The notes: generated by a model from the sequence alone, not told the origin. A stretch of DNA of 64,000 nt from Actinomycetota bacterium (GCA_009668945.1 SBEH01000011.1:1-64000), one strand, 5' to 3'; numbered from the stretch's first letter, positions 45,921-55,817 are shown. Made by a program: numbers and translations.

Positions 45921-47654
45921 ATGTCCGTCGCTCTGAAGATGTCCTCGCTGTACGCTCCCACCCTCAAGGAGGAACCCGCCGAAGCCGAGGTCGCGTCGCA
46001 CCGGCTTCTTCTGCGAGCAGCCATGATGCGAAAGGCCGCCGCGGGCATCTACACGTTTCTTCCGCTCGGGCAACGCTCGCTTCGCAAGGTGCAGCAGATC
46101 GTGCGCGAGGAAATGGACTCGATCGGCAGCCAGGAGATGCTGATGCCCGTGGTGCAGCCGGCCGAGCTGTGGCGGGAATCCGGGCGCTGGGACGTCTACG
46201 GCCCGGAACTCGCTCGGCTCAAGGACCGCCAGGGGCGCGAATTCTGCCTCGGACCCACGCACGAGGAGATCATCACCGCCACGGTACGTGACGAGCTTAG
46301 GTCGTACCGTGAGCTGCCCGTGTCGCTATACCAGATCCACACGAAGTTCCGAGATGAGATGCGCCCGCGCTTCGGCCTGCTTCGCGGACGCGAGTTCATC
46401 ATGAAGGACGCATACTCCTTCCACGCCTCACAGGAGTCACTCCAGGAACACTATGAGGCCATGGCGGGCGCATACGGCCGCATCTGCGACCGTCTGGGGC
46501 TCGTGTGGCGACCGGTGGAGGCCGACTCGGGCCAGATCGGCGGGAAGGTGACCACCGAGTTCATGGCGCTTGCCGAGAGCGGGGAGGCGGCTCTGGTGTA
46601 CTGCGAGTGCGGCTACGCCGCGAATGTCGAAGCAGCTGAAGCCGTGCTGCCCTACGTCCCGCGCGGCAAGACGTCGGTACCGTTGGAGAAGGTCCACACA
46701 CCGTCGGTCCTGACTATCGCCGAACTCGCCTCGTTCCTCGGCGTGGACCCGCGCCAGACCGTCAAGACGATGGCGTTGCGGACAGCCGACGGGAAGCTTG
46801 CCTTCTTGTCGATTCCGGGCGACCGGGAACTCAACCCGCTGAAGGCCGACCACTTGCTGCCCGGCGCCGAACTCCTCGAGGAGACGGACTTCCCCAAGTT
46901 CGGCATCCATCGTGGCTTCCTGGGCCCGTCCGGTGCCCCCGAAGGTACCTTCATCATCGCCGACCGCACGCTCAAGGCGGAGTTGGCGTGGATCGTCGGC
47001 GCGAACGAGCCCGACTACCACCTGACCGGCGCGCTGCCCGGTCGGGACTTCGCAGTGGATGTGTGGGCAGATCTTGTGACGGCGGAACCGGGCGACCCCT
47101 GCCCTACATGTTCCTCGCCGCTGATGGCAGCGCGCGGCATCGAGGTATCGCAGGTGTTCCAGCTCGGCACGAAGTACTCGAAGGCCATGCACGCGACGTA
47201 CACCGATGAGTCCGGCGCGGAGCATCCCTTCCTCATGGGCTGCTACGGCGTGGGCATCACGCGTTCCCTCGCCGCGGTGATCGAGCAGCACAACGACGAG
47301 GCGGGCATCGTGTGGCCGATGAGCGTCGCGCCGGCGGAGGTCGCCGTCTTGCCGCTTGCTGTCGGCGATAGCGAGGTCTACCCCGCGGCCGAGGCGCTCT
47401 GGAGTGAGCTCGCCGCGCGCGGCATCGAGTGTGTCATCGACGACCGCGACGAGCGTGCCGGCGTGAAGTTCGCCGACGCGGACCTGATCGGCTGGCCGTA
47501 CCAGGCCGTGGTGGGGAAGAAGGGTCTTGCCGACGGCACCATCGAGGTCAAGTGCCGCGCAACGGGGGAGAGATCGCACGTTGCGGTCTCCGACGCCGTG
47601 GCCCATCTGTGCGGCCTGATTGAGGCCGAGAGGTCCCGTTTCGCCGCACGCTAG
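45921..47654 (+). CDS. proS: Prolyl-tRNA synthetase (bacterial type)
   Basis: A 577-residue class II synthetase with the bacterial ProS layout: motif 1 near MRKAAAGIYTFLPLGQRSL, motif 2 FRDEMRPRFGLLRGREFIMKD in parts, an inserted YbaK-like editing domain (about residues 220-385) and motif 3 GCYGVGITRSLAA, followed by the anticodon-binding domain. ATG 45921 follows AGGAG. No T-box leader is seen in the short upstream gap. Confidence 0.96.
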   Translation: MSVALKMSSLYAPTLKEEPAEAEVASHRLLLRAAMMRKAAAGIYTFLPLGQRSLRKVQQIVREEMDSIGSQEMLMPVVQPAELWRESGRWDVYGPELARLKDRQGREFCLGPTHEEIITATVRDELRSYRELPVSLYQIHTKFRDEMRPRFGLLRGREFIMKDAYSFHASQESLQEHYEAMAGAYGRICDRLGLVWRPVEADSGQIGGKVTTEFMALAESGEAALVYCECGYAANVEAAEAVLPYVPRGKTSVPLEKVHTPSVLTIAELASFLGVDPRQTVKTMALRTADGKLAFLSIPGDRELNPLKADHLLPGAELLEETDFPKFGIHRGFLGPSGAPEGTFIIADRTLKAELAWIVGANEPDYHLTGALPGRDFAVDVWADLVTAEPGDPCPTCSSPLMAARGIEVSQVFQLGTKYSKAMHATYTDESGAEHPFLMGCYGVGITRSLAAVIEQHNDEAGIVWPMSVAPAEVAVLPLAVGDSEVYPAAEALWSELAARGIECVIDDRDERAGVKFADADLIGWPYQAVVGKKGLADGTIEVKCRATGERSHVAVSDAVAHLCGLIEAERSRFAAR

Positions 47655-47680
47655 GACCACGTGAGGCCGCGTCCGTTCCT

Positions 47681-47708
47681 TTGACCCCCACCTGCGCTGT
47701 GCTACAAT
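47681..47708 (+). promoter_or_regulatory. Strong promoter for the rimP-nusA-infB operon
   Basis: TTGACC (47681-47686) and TACAAT (47703-47708), spacer 16, with TGC before the -10. The -35 region TTTGACCCCCA is nearly the same as that of the rpsP promoter. It gives a leader of about 70 bases with an attenuator-like hairpin. Confidence 0.75.
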
Positions 47709-47736
47709 CCCTGCGAACGACAAACGTCCCGTGTGA

Positions 47737-47765
47737 GAAGTGGGCTTACCCCCGCTTCTTTTGTT
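47737..47765 (+). terminator. Attenuator-like hairpin in the rimP leader
   Basis: GAAGTGGG (47737-47744) pairs with CCCGCTTC (47751-47758), one G-T wobble and a 6-base loop, followed directly by TTTTGTT (47759-47765). This is a complete intrinsic-terminator form located between promoter and the rimP ribosome-binding site, so it should stop part of the transcripts. It is well placed for feedback by NusA, encoded second in the operon (inference). Confidence 0.7.
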
Positions 47766-47783
47766 CTGGAAGGAGGTTCGGGC

Positions 47784-48266
47784 ATGACGGTTTCACTCGC
47801 CGAGGAGCTCATCGTGCTGCTCGAGCCTATCGCCGCTTCCAACGGGCTGGACCTCGTGACCGTCGAGGTCGTCGGCGGCGCGCGCAGCCGAATCGTGCGC
47901 GTCTTCTTGGACCGTGATGGTGGCATCGATATCGACACGATCACCGACGCCAACGCATGGATCTCGGACGCGCTCGATGGGGTCGAGCGGCTCGCCGGCC
48001 CGTTCACGCTCGAGGTCTCCTCGCCGGGCATCGAACGCGTCCTGCGCAAGCCGTCGGATTTCGAACGCTTCGCAGGAAGGTCCGTGCACGTGCACCTCGC
48101 GCGCCCCGTGGAGGGACGCTCACGCTTCTTCGGTCGCCTCGTCGGGCTTGAGGGCGAGGATCTCATCGTCGAAATCGACGGACAGGAACGCCGCGTGCCC
48201 TTCGCCGAGGTTGAGAAGGCGCGCTTGAAGGCCGACTTCGGCGAAGTTGCTGGAAGGAACGGGTAG
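47784..48266 (+). CDS. rimP: Ribosome maturation factor RimP
   Basis: A 160-residue 30S assembly factor. Recognisable motifs are LDLVTVEVVGGARSRIVRVFLD, DITDTITDANAWISDALD-like middle and LEVSSPGIERVLRKPSDFERF. ATG 47784 follows AAGGAGG, overriding the longer frame from 47733. It opens the conserved rimP-nusA-ylxR-infB-rbfA operon. Confidence 0.94.
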   Translation: MTVSLAEELIVLLEPIAASNGLDLVTVEVVGGARSRIVRVFLDRDGGIDIDTITDANAWISDALDGVERLAGPFTLEVSSPGIERVLRKPSDFERFAGRSVHVHLARPVEGRSRFFGRLVGLEGEDLIVEIDGQERRVPFAEVEKARLKADFGEVAGRNG

Positions 48267-48269
48267 CAG

Positions 48270-49415
48270 ATGGATTCCGAGCACATCAACCTGATGGACG
48301 CTCTGCGCGAACTCTCGCGCGAGAAGAACATCGACGTGGACGTCATGCTGGAGCGGCTCGAGCAGCAGCTTGGCCTGACCTACCAGCGCATACTCGACAC
48401 CGAGAACCAGTGCTCCGTGAAGATCGATCGTGAGTCCGGGCGGATCTACGTGTACGAGCTCGTGCCGGTGGGCGGCACGGAGGAAGAGCCCGTGTTCGAG
48501 GCCCGCGATGTCACGCCTTCGGATATCTCGCGGTACGCCGCGACCGCGGCGAAGCAGGTCATCACCCAGTCGATCCGTGAAGCAGAGCGCGAGCAGATCT
48601 TCGAGGAGTACGCGGACCGCATCGGCGACAGCATCACCGGCACGGTGCAGCAGTCGGATTCGCGCTACACGCTCGTGAAGATCCGCGAGGGTGTGGAGGC
48701 GCTCCTGCCTTCGGCCGAGCAGCCGGGCAACGAGCGATACGAGCACAACCAGCGCCTGAAGGCCCTGATCATCGACGTGCGGAAGACCGCGAACGAGCCC
48801 TCGATCGTGGTGTCGCGCACCCATCCGAACCTCTTGAAGCGCCTCTTCGAGCTCGAGGTGCCCGAGATCTACGACGGGATCGTCGAGATCAAGAGCGTGG
48901 CTCGCGAGCCCGGACTCCGCTCCAAAGTCGCCGTGTCTTCCCGCGAACCCGGCCTAGACCCCGTGGGAGCCTGCGTCGGCCCCAAGGGCAGCCGTGTCCG
49001 AATGGTCGTCGCCGAACTCCGTGGCGAGCGCATAGACGTCGTCCCCTGGTCCGACGATGCCGCCACCTTCGTCGGCAACGCGCTCTCGCCGGCCAAGGTC
49101 GCACGCGTGCTCATCTCGGAAGACGAGCACACCGCGACGGTGATCGTGCCAGACGACCAACTCTCCCTGGCCATCGGCAAGGAAGGTCAGAATGCGCGTC
49201 TCGCGGCCAAGCTTACCGGCTGGCGCATCGACATCAAGAGCCAGGTCCAGGCCGTTACGGCGGGGATCTCCTCGGCGGGTGAGAGCATGGAGACGCATGC
49301 AGACGAAGGCGACGGCCGTTGCGCCGCTGTGACCAGCTCGGGTATCCGATGCCGCAACCAGGCACGCCCGGGCAGCCGCTACTGCGGCGTGCACGAGAAG
49401 GAGGGCGCGAACTAG
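48270..49415 (+). CDS. nusA: Transcription factor NusA with zinc-knuckle-like C-terminal tail
   Basis: A 381-residue NusA: N-terminal RNA-polymerase-binding domain, S1 domain (about 110-180), two KH domains ([18 protein letters not shown] and [19 protein letters not shown]). It regulates pausing, termination and antitermination. After the KH domains there is an extra tail with Cys351, Cys361, Cys372 and His375 (nucleotides 49320-49394), resembling a small zinc-binding motif. The acidic C-terminal repeats of proteobacterial NusA are absent, which is normal for Gram-positives; the tail is not. Confidence 0.95.
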   Translation: MDSEHINLMDALRELSREKNIDVDVMLERLEQQLGLTYQRILDTENQCSVKIDRESGRIYVYELVPVGGTEEEPVFEARDVTPSDISRYAATAAKQVITQSIREAEREQIFEEYADRIGDSITGTVQQSDSRYTLVKIREGVEALLPSAEQPGNERYEHNQRLKALIIDVRKTANEPSIVVSRTHPNLLKRLFELEVPEIYDGIVEIKSVAREPGLRSKVAVSSREPGLDPVGACVGPKGSRVRMVVAELRGERIDVVPWSDDAATFVGNALSPAKVARVLISEDEHTATVIVPDDQLSLAIGKEGQNARLAAKLTGWRIDIKSQVQAVTAGISSAGESMETHADEGDGRCAAVTSSGIRCRNQARPGSRYCGVHEKEGAN

Positions 49416-49419
49416 GCTG

Positions 49420-49725
49420 ATGGCAACGCGCAAGACGCCACAGCGGACGTGCGTGGCCTGTCGTCGTCAGGGCGACAAGCGCGACTTCGTGCGTTTCGTA
49501 CGGTCCGCCGACGGGGAGACGCACGTCGATCTCTCCGGCAAGTCAAGCGGCCGCGGTGCGTCGGTATGCGCGGATCAAGCCTGTTTCGAGGCTGCGGCAA
49601 GCAAGAAGCGGCTCGCTCCTGCGTTGCGAGCTAGTCTGACCGAGGAAGACATCGAGAGACTGCGATACGAATTCGAGGAGGCACTCCGTGCGCGGAGCAT
49701 CGCCGACTCGCCAACTGGACGGTGA
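49420..49725 (+). CDS. ylxR: YlxR / DUF448 family protein
   Basis: A 101-residue Ylx[23 protein letters not shown], then [16 protein letters not shown]. The family lies between nusA and infB in Gram-positive bacteria, may bind RNA and has been connected with RNase P and gene regulation. The neighbouring ylxQ (L7Ae-like) seen in Bacillus is missing. Its stop overlaps infB (GTGA). Confidence 0.93.
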   Translation: MATRKTPQRTCVACRRQGDKRDFVRFVRSADGETHVDLSGKSSGRGASVCADQACFEAAASKKRLAPALRASLTEEDIERLRYEFEEALRARSIADSPTGR

Positions 49726-52160
49726 CACGAGATATGCCCGCTATGCGCGTTCATGAACTGGCCAAGGAGTTCGGGATGAGCTCGAAGGAGCTCATCGACC
49801 ACCTCACTCGCCTGAAGATCCCTGCGAAGAATCACGCGTCGACGCTTGTTGAAGCGTACGTCGACAAGATCCGCAAGGACCTTCACGACGTCATCGAGGA
49901 GCGTCAGGCGGAGCTTGAGGCCGAGCGGCTTGCCGCGGAAGCTGCCGCGGCGAAGCTCGAGGCGGAGAGGAAGGCGGAGCGAGAAGCGGCGGAGGCCAAG
50001 CGCGTCGCGGAGGAGAACGCCCGTCGGGCCGAAGAGGACGCCGCACGCAAGGCCGAGGAGGAGGCGCGGGCCAAGGCGGACGCCGAACAGCGCGCGCGCG
50101 AGGAGGCCGAGCATGCCCGTCGCGAGGCCGAGGAAGCCCAACGCCGCGAAGCCGAGCAGCGCGCAGCGGAAGACCGTGCGCTCCTCGCCGAGCAAGCGGC
50201 GAAGGACGAGGCCGCGGAAGCCGATCGTTACCGCCAGATGGCCAGGGACGCAGAAGCCGCCCAGCAGCACACACCCGGCAGCGTGCTTACCGAGGCCGCC
50301 AAGATGGTGCAGAGCGACACCGACCGCCGGAAGAGGAAGCCGAAGAAGCCCACAGGTAAGCGCGAGGCCCCCGCTCACCCGCACATCACCGCCGACGAGA
50401 AGCCGCTGGTCGCGGCGACGGCCGTCACGCTTCCGGTCAACTCGACCGTCGCTCAATTCGCCGACGCCGTCTCCGTCACCCCTGGCGAGGTCATCAAGCG
50501 CCTCATGATGCTCGGCGACATACACACGCTCAATCAGCCGATGAGCCGCGATGTCATGGAGATCCTCGCGGAAGACCTCGGCATCGAGGTCCAGATCGTG
50601 TCGCCCGAAGAGGAGACCGGGTTCGTCTTCGTGGACAGTCCCGAGGATCTCAAGTCCCGTCCGCCGGTAGTGACGGTGATGGGGCACGTCGATCACGGTA
50701 AGACCTCACTTCTCGACGCCATCCGCGAAACCGGGGTCGCTGCTACCGAGGCCGGTGGCATCACGCAGCATATCGGCGCGTCGGTCGTGCACCGCAGCGG
50801 CAAGCAGATAACCTTCATCGACACGCCCGGTCACGAAGCGTTCACCGCCATGCGTGCTCGCGGCGCCAATATCACCGATGTCGTCATCCTTGTGGTCGCC
50901 GCCGACGACGGCGTCATGCCGCAGACGGTCGAGGCCATCCACCACGCGAAGGCGGCGGGTGTGCCGATCATCGTGGCCGTCAACAAGATCGACAAGGACG
51001 GCGCCAACCCCGAGCAGGTCAAGCAGATGCTGACCGAGCACGAGATCGTTCCGGAGGACTGGGGCGGATCGAACATCTTCGTGAACGTCTCGGCCAAGAA
51101 GCGCATCAACATCGAGGAACTCCTCGAGATGGTGCTCTTGCAGTCCGAGGTCCTCGAGCTCAAGGCGAACCCCGACACGCATGCGAGCGGTGTCGTCATC
51201 GAAGCGAAGCTGGACAAGGGCCGCGGTCCGGTTGCCACCGTGCTCGTGCAGCGCGGCACGTTACGCCCAGGCGACGCACTCGTCGCAGGCACCAGCCACG
51301 GCCGCGTGCGGGCGCTGGTCGACCCCCTCGGAGAGACCGTGGAGTCGGCTTCTCCCGCCGATCCGGTCGAGGTGCTCGGCCTGTCGAGTGTTCCTTCGGC
51401 CGGCGACGAGTTCCGCGTCTTCGCCGACGAGCGCGACGCACGCGACCTCGCCGAGGAGCGCGCTTTGAAGCAGCGCCTGCTCGCGCACGAGAAGAAGAGC
51501 CACGTGACCCTCGACGACTTGTTCTCTCGCATCCAGCACGGCGAGATCAAGGACCTCAACCTAGTCGTCAAGGCAGACGTTCAGGGCTCGATCGAGGCCT
51601 TGAAGGACGCGCTCGACAAGATGCCTCAGGACGAGGTGCACATCAACGTCATCCACTCGGGCGTCGGCGGGATATCCGAGAGCGACGTGATGCTCGCAAG
51701 CGCCTCGGACGCCATCGTCATCGGCTTCAACGTCCGCCCGCTGCCCGTGGCACGCGATCTAGCCGAGAAGGAGAAGGTGGACATGCGGATGTACCGCGTG
51801 ATCTACCAGGCCATCGAGGAGATCAATGCGGCCCGCGTGGGTATGCTGGCGCCGTCTGTCGAGGAGCACGAGACTGCGCACATCGAGATTCGGGACCTCT
51901 TCAAGGTGCCGAAGGTCGGCGTCATCGCGGGGTGTTTCGTCCAGGAGGGCGAGGTCAGCCGCGACGACCGCGTGCGCATCGTGCGCGACGGGACGATCAT
52001 CTTCGACGGCAAGATCCACTCGCTGAGACGCTTCAAGGAAGACGTGAAGTCGGTCAAGCAGGGCTACGAGTGCGGTATCGGCATCGAGGACTTCCAGGAC
52101 GTGAAGGTCGGGGATGTCATCGAGTCGTACAAGACCGTTGAGGTCGCCCGCGAGGAGTAG
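49722..52160 (+). CDS. infB: Translation initiation factor IF-2
   Basis: An 812-residue IF-2. The IF2N domain begins MRVHELAKEFGMSSKELIDHL; residues about 60-190 are a long Ala/Glu/Arg-rich charged helix; a second IF2N-like segment precedes the G domain with VTVMGHVDHGKTSLLDA (G1), DTPGHEAFTAM (G3) and VNKIDKDG (G4). GTG 49722 overlaps ylxR; ATG 49734 or 49743 are close alternatives. It places initiator tRNA on the ribosome. Confidence 0.95.
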   Translation: MTRDMPAMRVHELAKEFGMSSKELIDHLTRLKIPAKNHASTLVEAYVDKIRKDLHDVIEERQAELEAERLAAEAAAAKLEAERKAEREAAEAKRVAEENARRAEEDAARKAEEEARAKADAEQRAREEAEHARREAEEAQRREAEQRAAEDRALLAEQAAKDEAAEADRYRQMARDAEAAQQHTPGSVLTEAAKMVQSDTDRRKRKPKKPTGKREAPAHPHITADEKPLVAATAVTLPVNSTVAQFADAVSVTPGEVIKRLMMLGDIHTLNQPMSRDVMEILAEDLGIEVQIVSPEEETGFVFVDSPEDLKSRPPVVTVMGHVDHGKTSLLDAIRETGVAATEAGGITQHIGASVVHRSGKQITFIDTPGHEAFTAMRARGANITDVVILVVAADDGVMPQTVEAIHHAKAAGVPIIVAVNKIDKDGANPEQVKQMLTEHEIVPEDWGGSNIFVNVSAKKRINIEELLEMVLLQSEVLELKANPDTHASGVVIEAKLDKGRGPVATVLVQRGTLRPGDALVAGTSHGRVRALVDPLGETVESASPADPVEVLGLSSVPSAGDEFRVFADERDARDLAEERALKQRLLAHEKKSHVTLDDLFSRIQHGEIKDLNLVVKADVQGSIEALKDALDKMPQDEVHINVIHSGVGGISESDVMLASASDAIVIGFNVRPLPVARDLAEKEKVDMRMYRVIYQAIEEINAARVGMLAPSVEEHETAHIEIRDLFKVPKVGVIAGCFVQEGEVSRDDRVRIVRDGTIIFDGKIHSLRRFKEDVKSVKQGYECGIGIEDFQDVKVGDVIESYKTVEVAREE

Positions 52161-52165
52161 CGCCC

Positions 52166-52528
52166 ATGAAGAGCACGCCGCGCACACGCAAGCTCGGGGA
52201 AACGGTCCGGGAAGCGCTCGCGGAGGTCCTGCGCGAGGACGTGTCTGACCCGCGGCTCGACTTCGTCACCGTGACCTCGGTGCAGGTGAGCGCGGACCTG
52301 CACTTCGCAGACGTGTACGTCACCACGCACGGCGACGAGACGCGCTACCAGGCGCTCCTCGATGGGATGCGCTCTGCCGACGGGCGGATCCGCTCCGGGC
52401 TCGCGCGTCGAGTGAAGATGCGTTTCACGCCCGAGCTCCGCTATCACCTCGACTCCTCGGTGGACGAGGGCATGCGCATCTACGAAGCGCTCAAGGACGT
52501 ACCTCCGACCCTGACGGACGGGGAGTGA
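52166..52528 (+). CDS. rbfA: Ribosome-binding factor A
   Basis: A 120-residue KH-type 30S maturation factor (RTRKLGETVREALAEVL, VSDPRLDFVTVTSVQVSADL, FTPELRYHLDSSVDEGMRI). It starts 6 bases after infB and overlaps the next gene by GTGA, the conserved infB-rbfA-nrnA order. Confidence 0.95.
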   Translation: MKSTPRTRKLGETVREALAEVLREDVSDPRLDFVTVTSVQVSADLHFADVYVTTHGDETRYQALLDGMRSADGRIRSGLARRVKMRFTPELRYHLDSSVDEGMRIYEALKDVPPTLTDGE

Positions 52529-53505
52529 CGGACGTGGACACGCGCGAGTCGCTGCACGAGATCGCGCGCGTACTGCGCTCGGCCTCGCATGTGGTGATAG
52601 GCTCGCACGTCGATCCTGACGGCGACGCGATCGGCTCGTCCCTCGGCCTCGCGCTCGCACTCGACGTGCTCGGCATCCCGAATACGGTCCTGCTCGCGTC
52701 AGGCGACGCCTGCCCGGTGACGTACGAGTTCCTGCCGGGAAGCGCGCGCATGCTCGCCGAGGCCCCGCTACCAGCCGAGTACGTCTTCGTCGCGCTCGAT
52801 AGCCCCGACGCGAGCCGCCTCGGTCGAGCTACCGATGCCGCGGCATCCGCCACTGCCCTCGTGATGATCGACCATCATCCTGACGCGAAGGCGGCTGGAT
52901 CCCTCAACCTGCTCGATGCCGTCGCTGCGGCCACAGGCGTGCTCGTATGGCGCCTTCTCGAGGCGCTAGGCGTCCGTCCGGACTCCGACATGGCTACTTG
53001 CCTGTATGCCGCGCTACTGACCGACACGGGCCGGTTCAGCTACTCCAATACCACTCCCGACACCCTTCGGTTGGCCGCCGAGATGGTCGATGCGGGCGCA
53101 CATCCGCACGACATCTACACGAAGGTCTACGAGACCCGCTCTGCGGGCGCACAGCAGCTCGTGGGTCGCACGCTCGAGCGCGTGACGCTCGCCAATCACG
53201 GCCGCGTGGCGTACTCGTGGATCGACGAGAGCGACTTCGCGATCACGGGCGCGCTTCCCGAGGAGGCCGAGAACCTCATCGACTTCGTGCGCGCGCTGGG
53301 GGGCGTGGACGCCGTCGCGCTCGCCAAGGTGAACGCCGACACAGTCCGCTGCAGCTTGCGGGCGAAGACCGACATCGACGTCGGCGCGTTGGCCAGGGCG
53401 TTCGGCGGGGGAGGGCACCGTGCCGCCGCAGGCTTCACTTACGCCGGAGACCTCGATGGTCTCCTGCAGGTACTACTGCCGATGCTGCCGGGTGGTACCG
53501 AATGA
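52525..53505 (+). CDS. nrnA: DHH family phosphoesterase, NrnA-like (oligoribonuclease / pAp phosphatase)
   Basis: A 326-residue DHH-DHHA1 phosphoesterase. Metal-binding motifs are SHVDPDGDAIGSSLGLA, VALDSPD, MIDHHPDAK and TDTGRFSYSNTT; the substrate-binding GGGGHRAAAGF ends the DHHA1 domain. Known homologues degrade nanoRNAs, pAp and, in some species, c-di-nucleotide products. GTG 52525 overlaps rbfA and the stop overlaps truB. Confidence 0.92.
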   Translation: MTDVDTRESLHEIARVLRSASHVVIGSHVDPDGDAIGSSLGLALALDVLGIPNTVLLASGDACPVTYEFLPGSARMLAEAPLPAEYVFVALDSPDASRLGRATDAAASATALVMIDHHPDAKAAGSLNLLDAVAAATGVLVWRLLEALGVRPDSDMATCLYAALLTDTGRFSYSNTTPDTLRLAAEMVDAGAHPHDIYTKVYETRSAGAQQLVGRTLERVTLANHGRVAYSWIDESDFAITGALPEEAENLIDFVRALGGVDAVALAKVNADTVRCSLRAKTDIDVGALARAFGGGGHRAAAGFTYAGDLDGLLQVLLPMLPGGTE

Positions 53506-54419
53506 GGCCGGCGCGGGGGGCGACGGACCTTGCAGGCGTGCTGCTGATCGACAAGCCACCGGGCCTCACGAGCCACGACGTCGTCGCGCGGATCCGCCGC
53601 GCCACAGGGGAGCGTCGAGTGGGCCATGCCGGCACGCTGGACCCCATGGCCACTGGCCTGCTCCTTGTCCTTGTCGGCCGCGCTACGAGGCTCGAGCAGT
53701 ACCTCGTGGGACACGACAAGTCCTACGAGGCCCGCATCGTCTTCGGCACGGCGACCGACACCCACGACGCCGAAGGGCAGGTCACGGACACCGCGCCCGT
53801 GCCCGAAGGCGTGCGCGACCCCAGTTACGCGCGTGACGCCCTGCGCCGAATGCTCGGCGAGCAGGAGCAGGTACCGCCGGCCTACTCGGCGATAAAGCGC
53901 GGAGGCGTCGCCGCGCACCGGCTTGCCAGAGCGGGAGAGCCGCCCGTCCTCGACTCTCGGCTGATCACCGTCTACGGGGCCGAGCTCACCGCGATCGATG
54001 CCGACGCCGGCGCGTGGGACGTCCGCCTGGACGTCTCGAAGGGCACGTACGTGCGCTCGATCGCCCGCGATCTTGGGCGGGCGTGCGGCACCGTGGCGCA
54101 CCTGGGAGCGCTCCGGCGCACGCGTGTCGGATCCGCAGACGTAGTGGCCGCGCACCCGCTGGCGGTGGCCGAAGAGGTGTGCCAGACGGGCGCTGCGAAC
54201 ACTCTCTTCGTCGATCCGGTTCCGCTGCTCGAACTCCCGGTCCTCGAGGCGGATCCGGCGTCGGTGCGCGACGGGCACCCGATTGGGGCTGCGGGCTCAC
54301 AGGTGGCTGAAGGCGCCCGGGTAGTGCTCGCCGACAACGATCTGCTCCTTGGTGTCTACCGTCGCGCAGGTGACACACTTCTCTGTGAGACCCTCATGGT
54401 GCCGGGGGTTGCGCGATGA
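53502..54419 (+). CDS. truB: tRNA pseudouridine(55) synthase TruB
   Basis: A 305-residue pseudouridine synthase. LLIDKPPGLTSHDVVARIRR is followed by the catalytic motif GHAGTLDPMATGLLLVLVG (Asp), QVPPAYSAIKRGGVAAHRLAR and SKGTYVRSIARDLG. ATG 53502 overlaps nrnA by ATGA; the longer open frame lies within nrnA. The C-terminal PUA-like part is short. Confidence 0.95.
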   Translation: MRPARGATDLAGVLLIDKPPGLTSHDVVARIRRATGERRVGHAGTLDPMATGLLLVLVGRATRLEQYLVGHDKSYEARIVFGTATDTHDAEGQVTDTAPVPEGVRDPSYARDALRRMLGEQEQVPPAYSAIKRGGVAAHRLARAGEPPVLDSRLITVYGAELTAIDADAGAWDVRLDVSKGTYVRSIARDLGRACGTVAHLGALRRTRVGSADVVAAHPLAVAEEVCQTGAANTLFVDPVPLLELPVLEADPASVRDGHPIGAAGSQVAEGARVVLADNDLLLGVYRRAGDTLLCETLMVPGVAR

Positions 54420-55345
54420 CGACTGTGATGACCCACAGCGCGGGAGTGCACGAGATGGGGCCCGCGGTCATCGCGATCGGCGTCTTCGACGGGGTCCACG
54501 TCGGCCACCAGGCGCTTGTGGCCGACACTATCGCACTCGCAAGGCAGAAGGACGTCGCGTCGTGCGTGCTGACGTTCGACCGCGATCCAGACCAGATAGT
54601 CACGCCTGACCACGCAGCTCCCCAGCTCACGAGCCTCGAGGACAAGATTGCGCTTCTCTCGGTGGTGGGACCGGATGCGATCCTCATCGTGCCATTCGAC
54701 GAGTGGACCGCCTCGCTCACGCCGGATGATTTCGTCTTCGACGTGCTGCTCGACGCGTCCGAGCCGGTCGCGTGCATGGTGGGCTACGACTTCCGCTTCG
54801 GCACGCACGCTTCGGGCGATGCCGAAACGTTGCGGCATCTGGGCGCCATTCACGGCTTTGCGGTGACCACGCATCCCCTCATCCAGCACGGGGGAACGCC
54901 AGTGACCTCCACACGCATAAGGGAGCTCGTCTCGGCTGGCGAGGTGGCCGAGGCCGCCGAGCTGCTGGGACGGCCGCACCGCTTGCGCGGCGACGTGGTT
55001 CGCGGCCAGGGCGTCGGGCGCTCGCTCGGAGCGCCGACCGCGAACCTGCACGTCGACGCGCGGTTCGCGCTTCCCGCATCGGGCGTGTACGCGGGCTGGG
55101 CAGCGACGACTGCGGGCCGCTACCCGGCGGCGATTTCCGTCGGCGTGCCGCCGATGTTCCCGGACGCTACGTGTGATCTCGAGGTGCATCTCATCGGGTT
55201 CGACGGTGAGCTGTATGGCACGGAACTCCTCGTGGAGTTCGGCTCGCGCCTTCGGGACATGCAGCGGTTCGATAGCGTGGACGACCTCATGAAGGCGATC
55301 GCCGAGGACATCGCGCGTGCCGCCGAACTCGCCGCCGGAGGCTGA
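54416..55345 (+). CDS. ribF: Bifunctional riboflavin kinase / FAD synthetase
   Basis: A 309-residue RibF. The N-terminal adenylyltransferase has [16 protein letters not shown] and [13 protein letters not shown]; the C-terminal riboflavin kinase has [16 protein letters not shown] and the family's NIG-type segment replaced by [12 protein letters not shown], then [10 protein letters not shown]-like [14 protein letters not shown]. It provides FMN/FAD, needed by the FabK and TrmFO enzymes here. ATGA overlap with truB. Confidence 0.93.
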   Translation: MTTVMTHSAGVHEMGPAVIAIGVFDGVHVGHQALVADTIALARQKDVASCVLTFDRDPDQIVTPDHAAPQLTSLEDKIALLSVVGPDAILIVPFDEWTASLTPDDFVFDVLLDASEPVACMVGYDFRFGTHASGDAETLRHLGAIHGFAVTTHPLIQHGGTPVTSTRIRELVSAGEVAEAAELLGRPHRLRGDVVRGQGVGRSLGAPTANLHVDARFALPASGVYAGWAATTAGRYPAAISVGVPPMFPDATCDLEVHLIGFDGELYGTELLVEFGSRLRDMQRFDSVDDLMKAIAEDIARAAELAAGG

Positions 55346-55378
55346 TGCGCTCCCCGGATGGCGATTCGGCGCTTATGC

Positions 55379-55387
55379 TGCTATACT
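55379..55387 (+). promoter_or_regulatory. Extended -10 promoter candidate for rpsO-pnp
   Basis: TGC-TATACT (55379-55387) lies 95 bases before rpsO. The -35 position reads TGGCGA, a weak match, but the extended -10 can compensate. The 136-base ribF-rpsO gap has no other clear element. Confidence 0.5.
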
Positions 55388-55481
55388 GCGCGAGTTGTCC
55401 TGCCGACCCGCACCCTGGACTAGCGACTCACCGACGCTTGTCTCGGCTGCGGGCGACTACTCAAGAAAGGTGAACAAGAAT

Positions 55482-55751
55482 ATGGCGCTCCAGAAAGACG
55501 TGAAGACGTCGATCATCGCCGACCATGCCCGTTCCGAGGGCGACACCGGCTCCGCGGAAGTCCAGATCGCGCTTCTCAGCCAGCGCATCCGCGATCTCAC
55601 CGAGCACCTGCGCACCCACCAGCACGACCACCACTGCCGCCGCGGGCTCCTGAAGCTCGTCGGCCAGCGCCGCAGGCTGCTCAACTACCTCAAGAAGAAC
55701 GACATCGAGCGGTATCGCGCGATCGTCGCGAAGCTCGGACTCCGCAACTAG
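55482..55751 (+). CDS. rpsO: 30S ribosomal protein S15
   Basis: An 89-residue S15 ([56 protein letters not shown]). ATG 55482 is preceded by AAAGGTG. The upstream open frame to 55317 lies in the leader and in ribF and is not S15-like. The rpsO-hairpin-pnp arrangement matches that of many bacteria. Confidence 0.96.
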   Translation: MALQKDVKTSIIADHARSEGDTGSAEVQIALLSQRIRDLTEHLRTHQHDHHCRRGLLKLVGQRRRLLNYLKKNDIERYRAIVAKLGLRN

Positions 55752-55765
55752 CAGCGGGTTCCGTG

Positions 55766-55793
55766 TGAAGGCGGGGATGCCCCCGCCTTCACT
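55766..55793 (+). terminator. rpsO-pnp intergenic hairpin
   Basis: GTGAAGGCGGGG (55766-55777) and CCCCGCCTTCAC (55782-55793) form a perfect 12-bp stem with a 4-base loop. No U tract follows. In Escherichia coli the equivalent intercistronic region carries a terminator and RNase III processing sites that control pnp; a similar role is inferred. Confidence 0.7.
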
Positions 55794-55817
55794 GACGTAT
55801 GGGGCAGGAGGCCCCGC

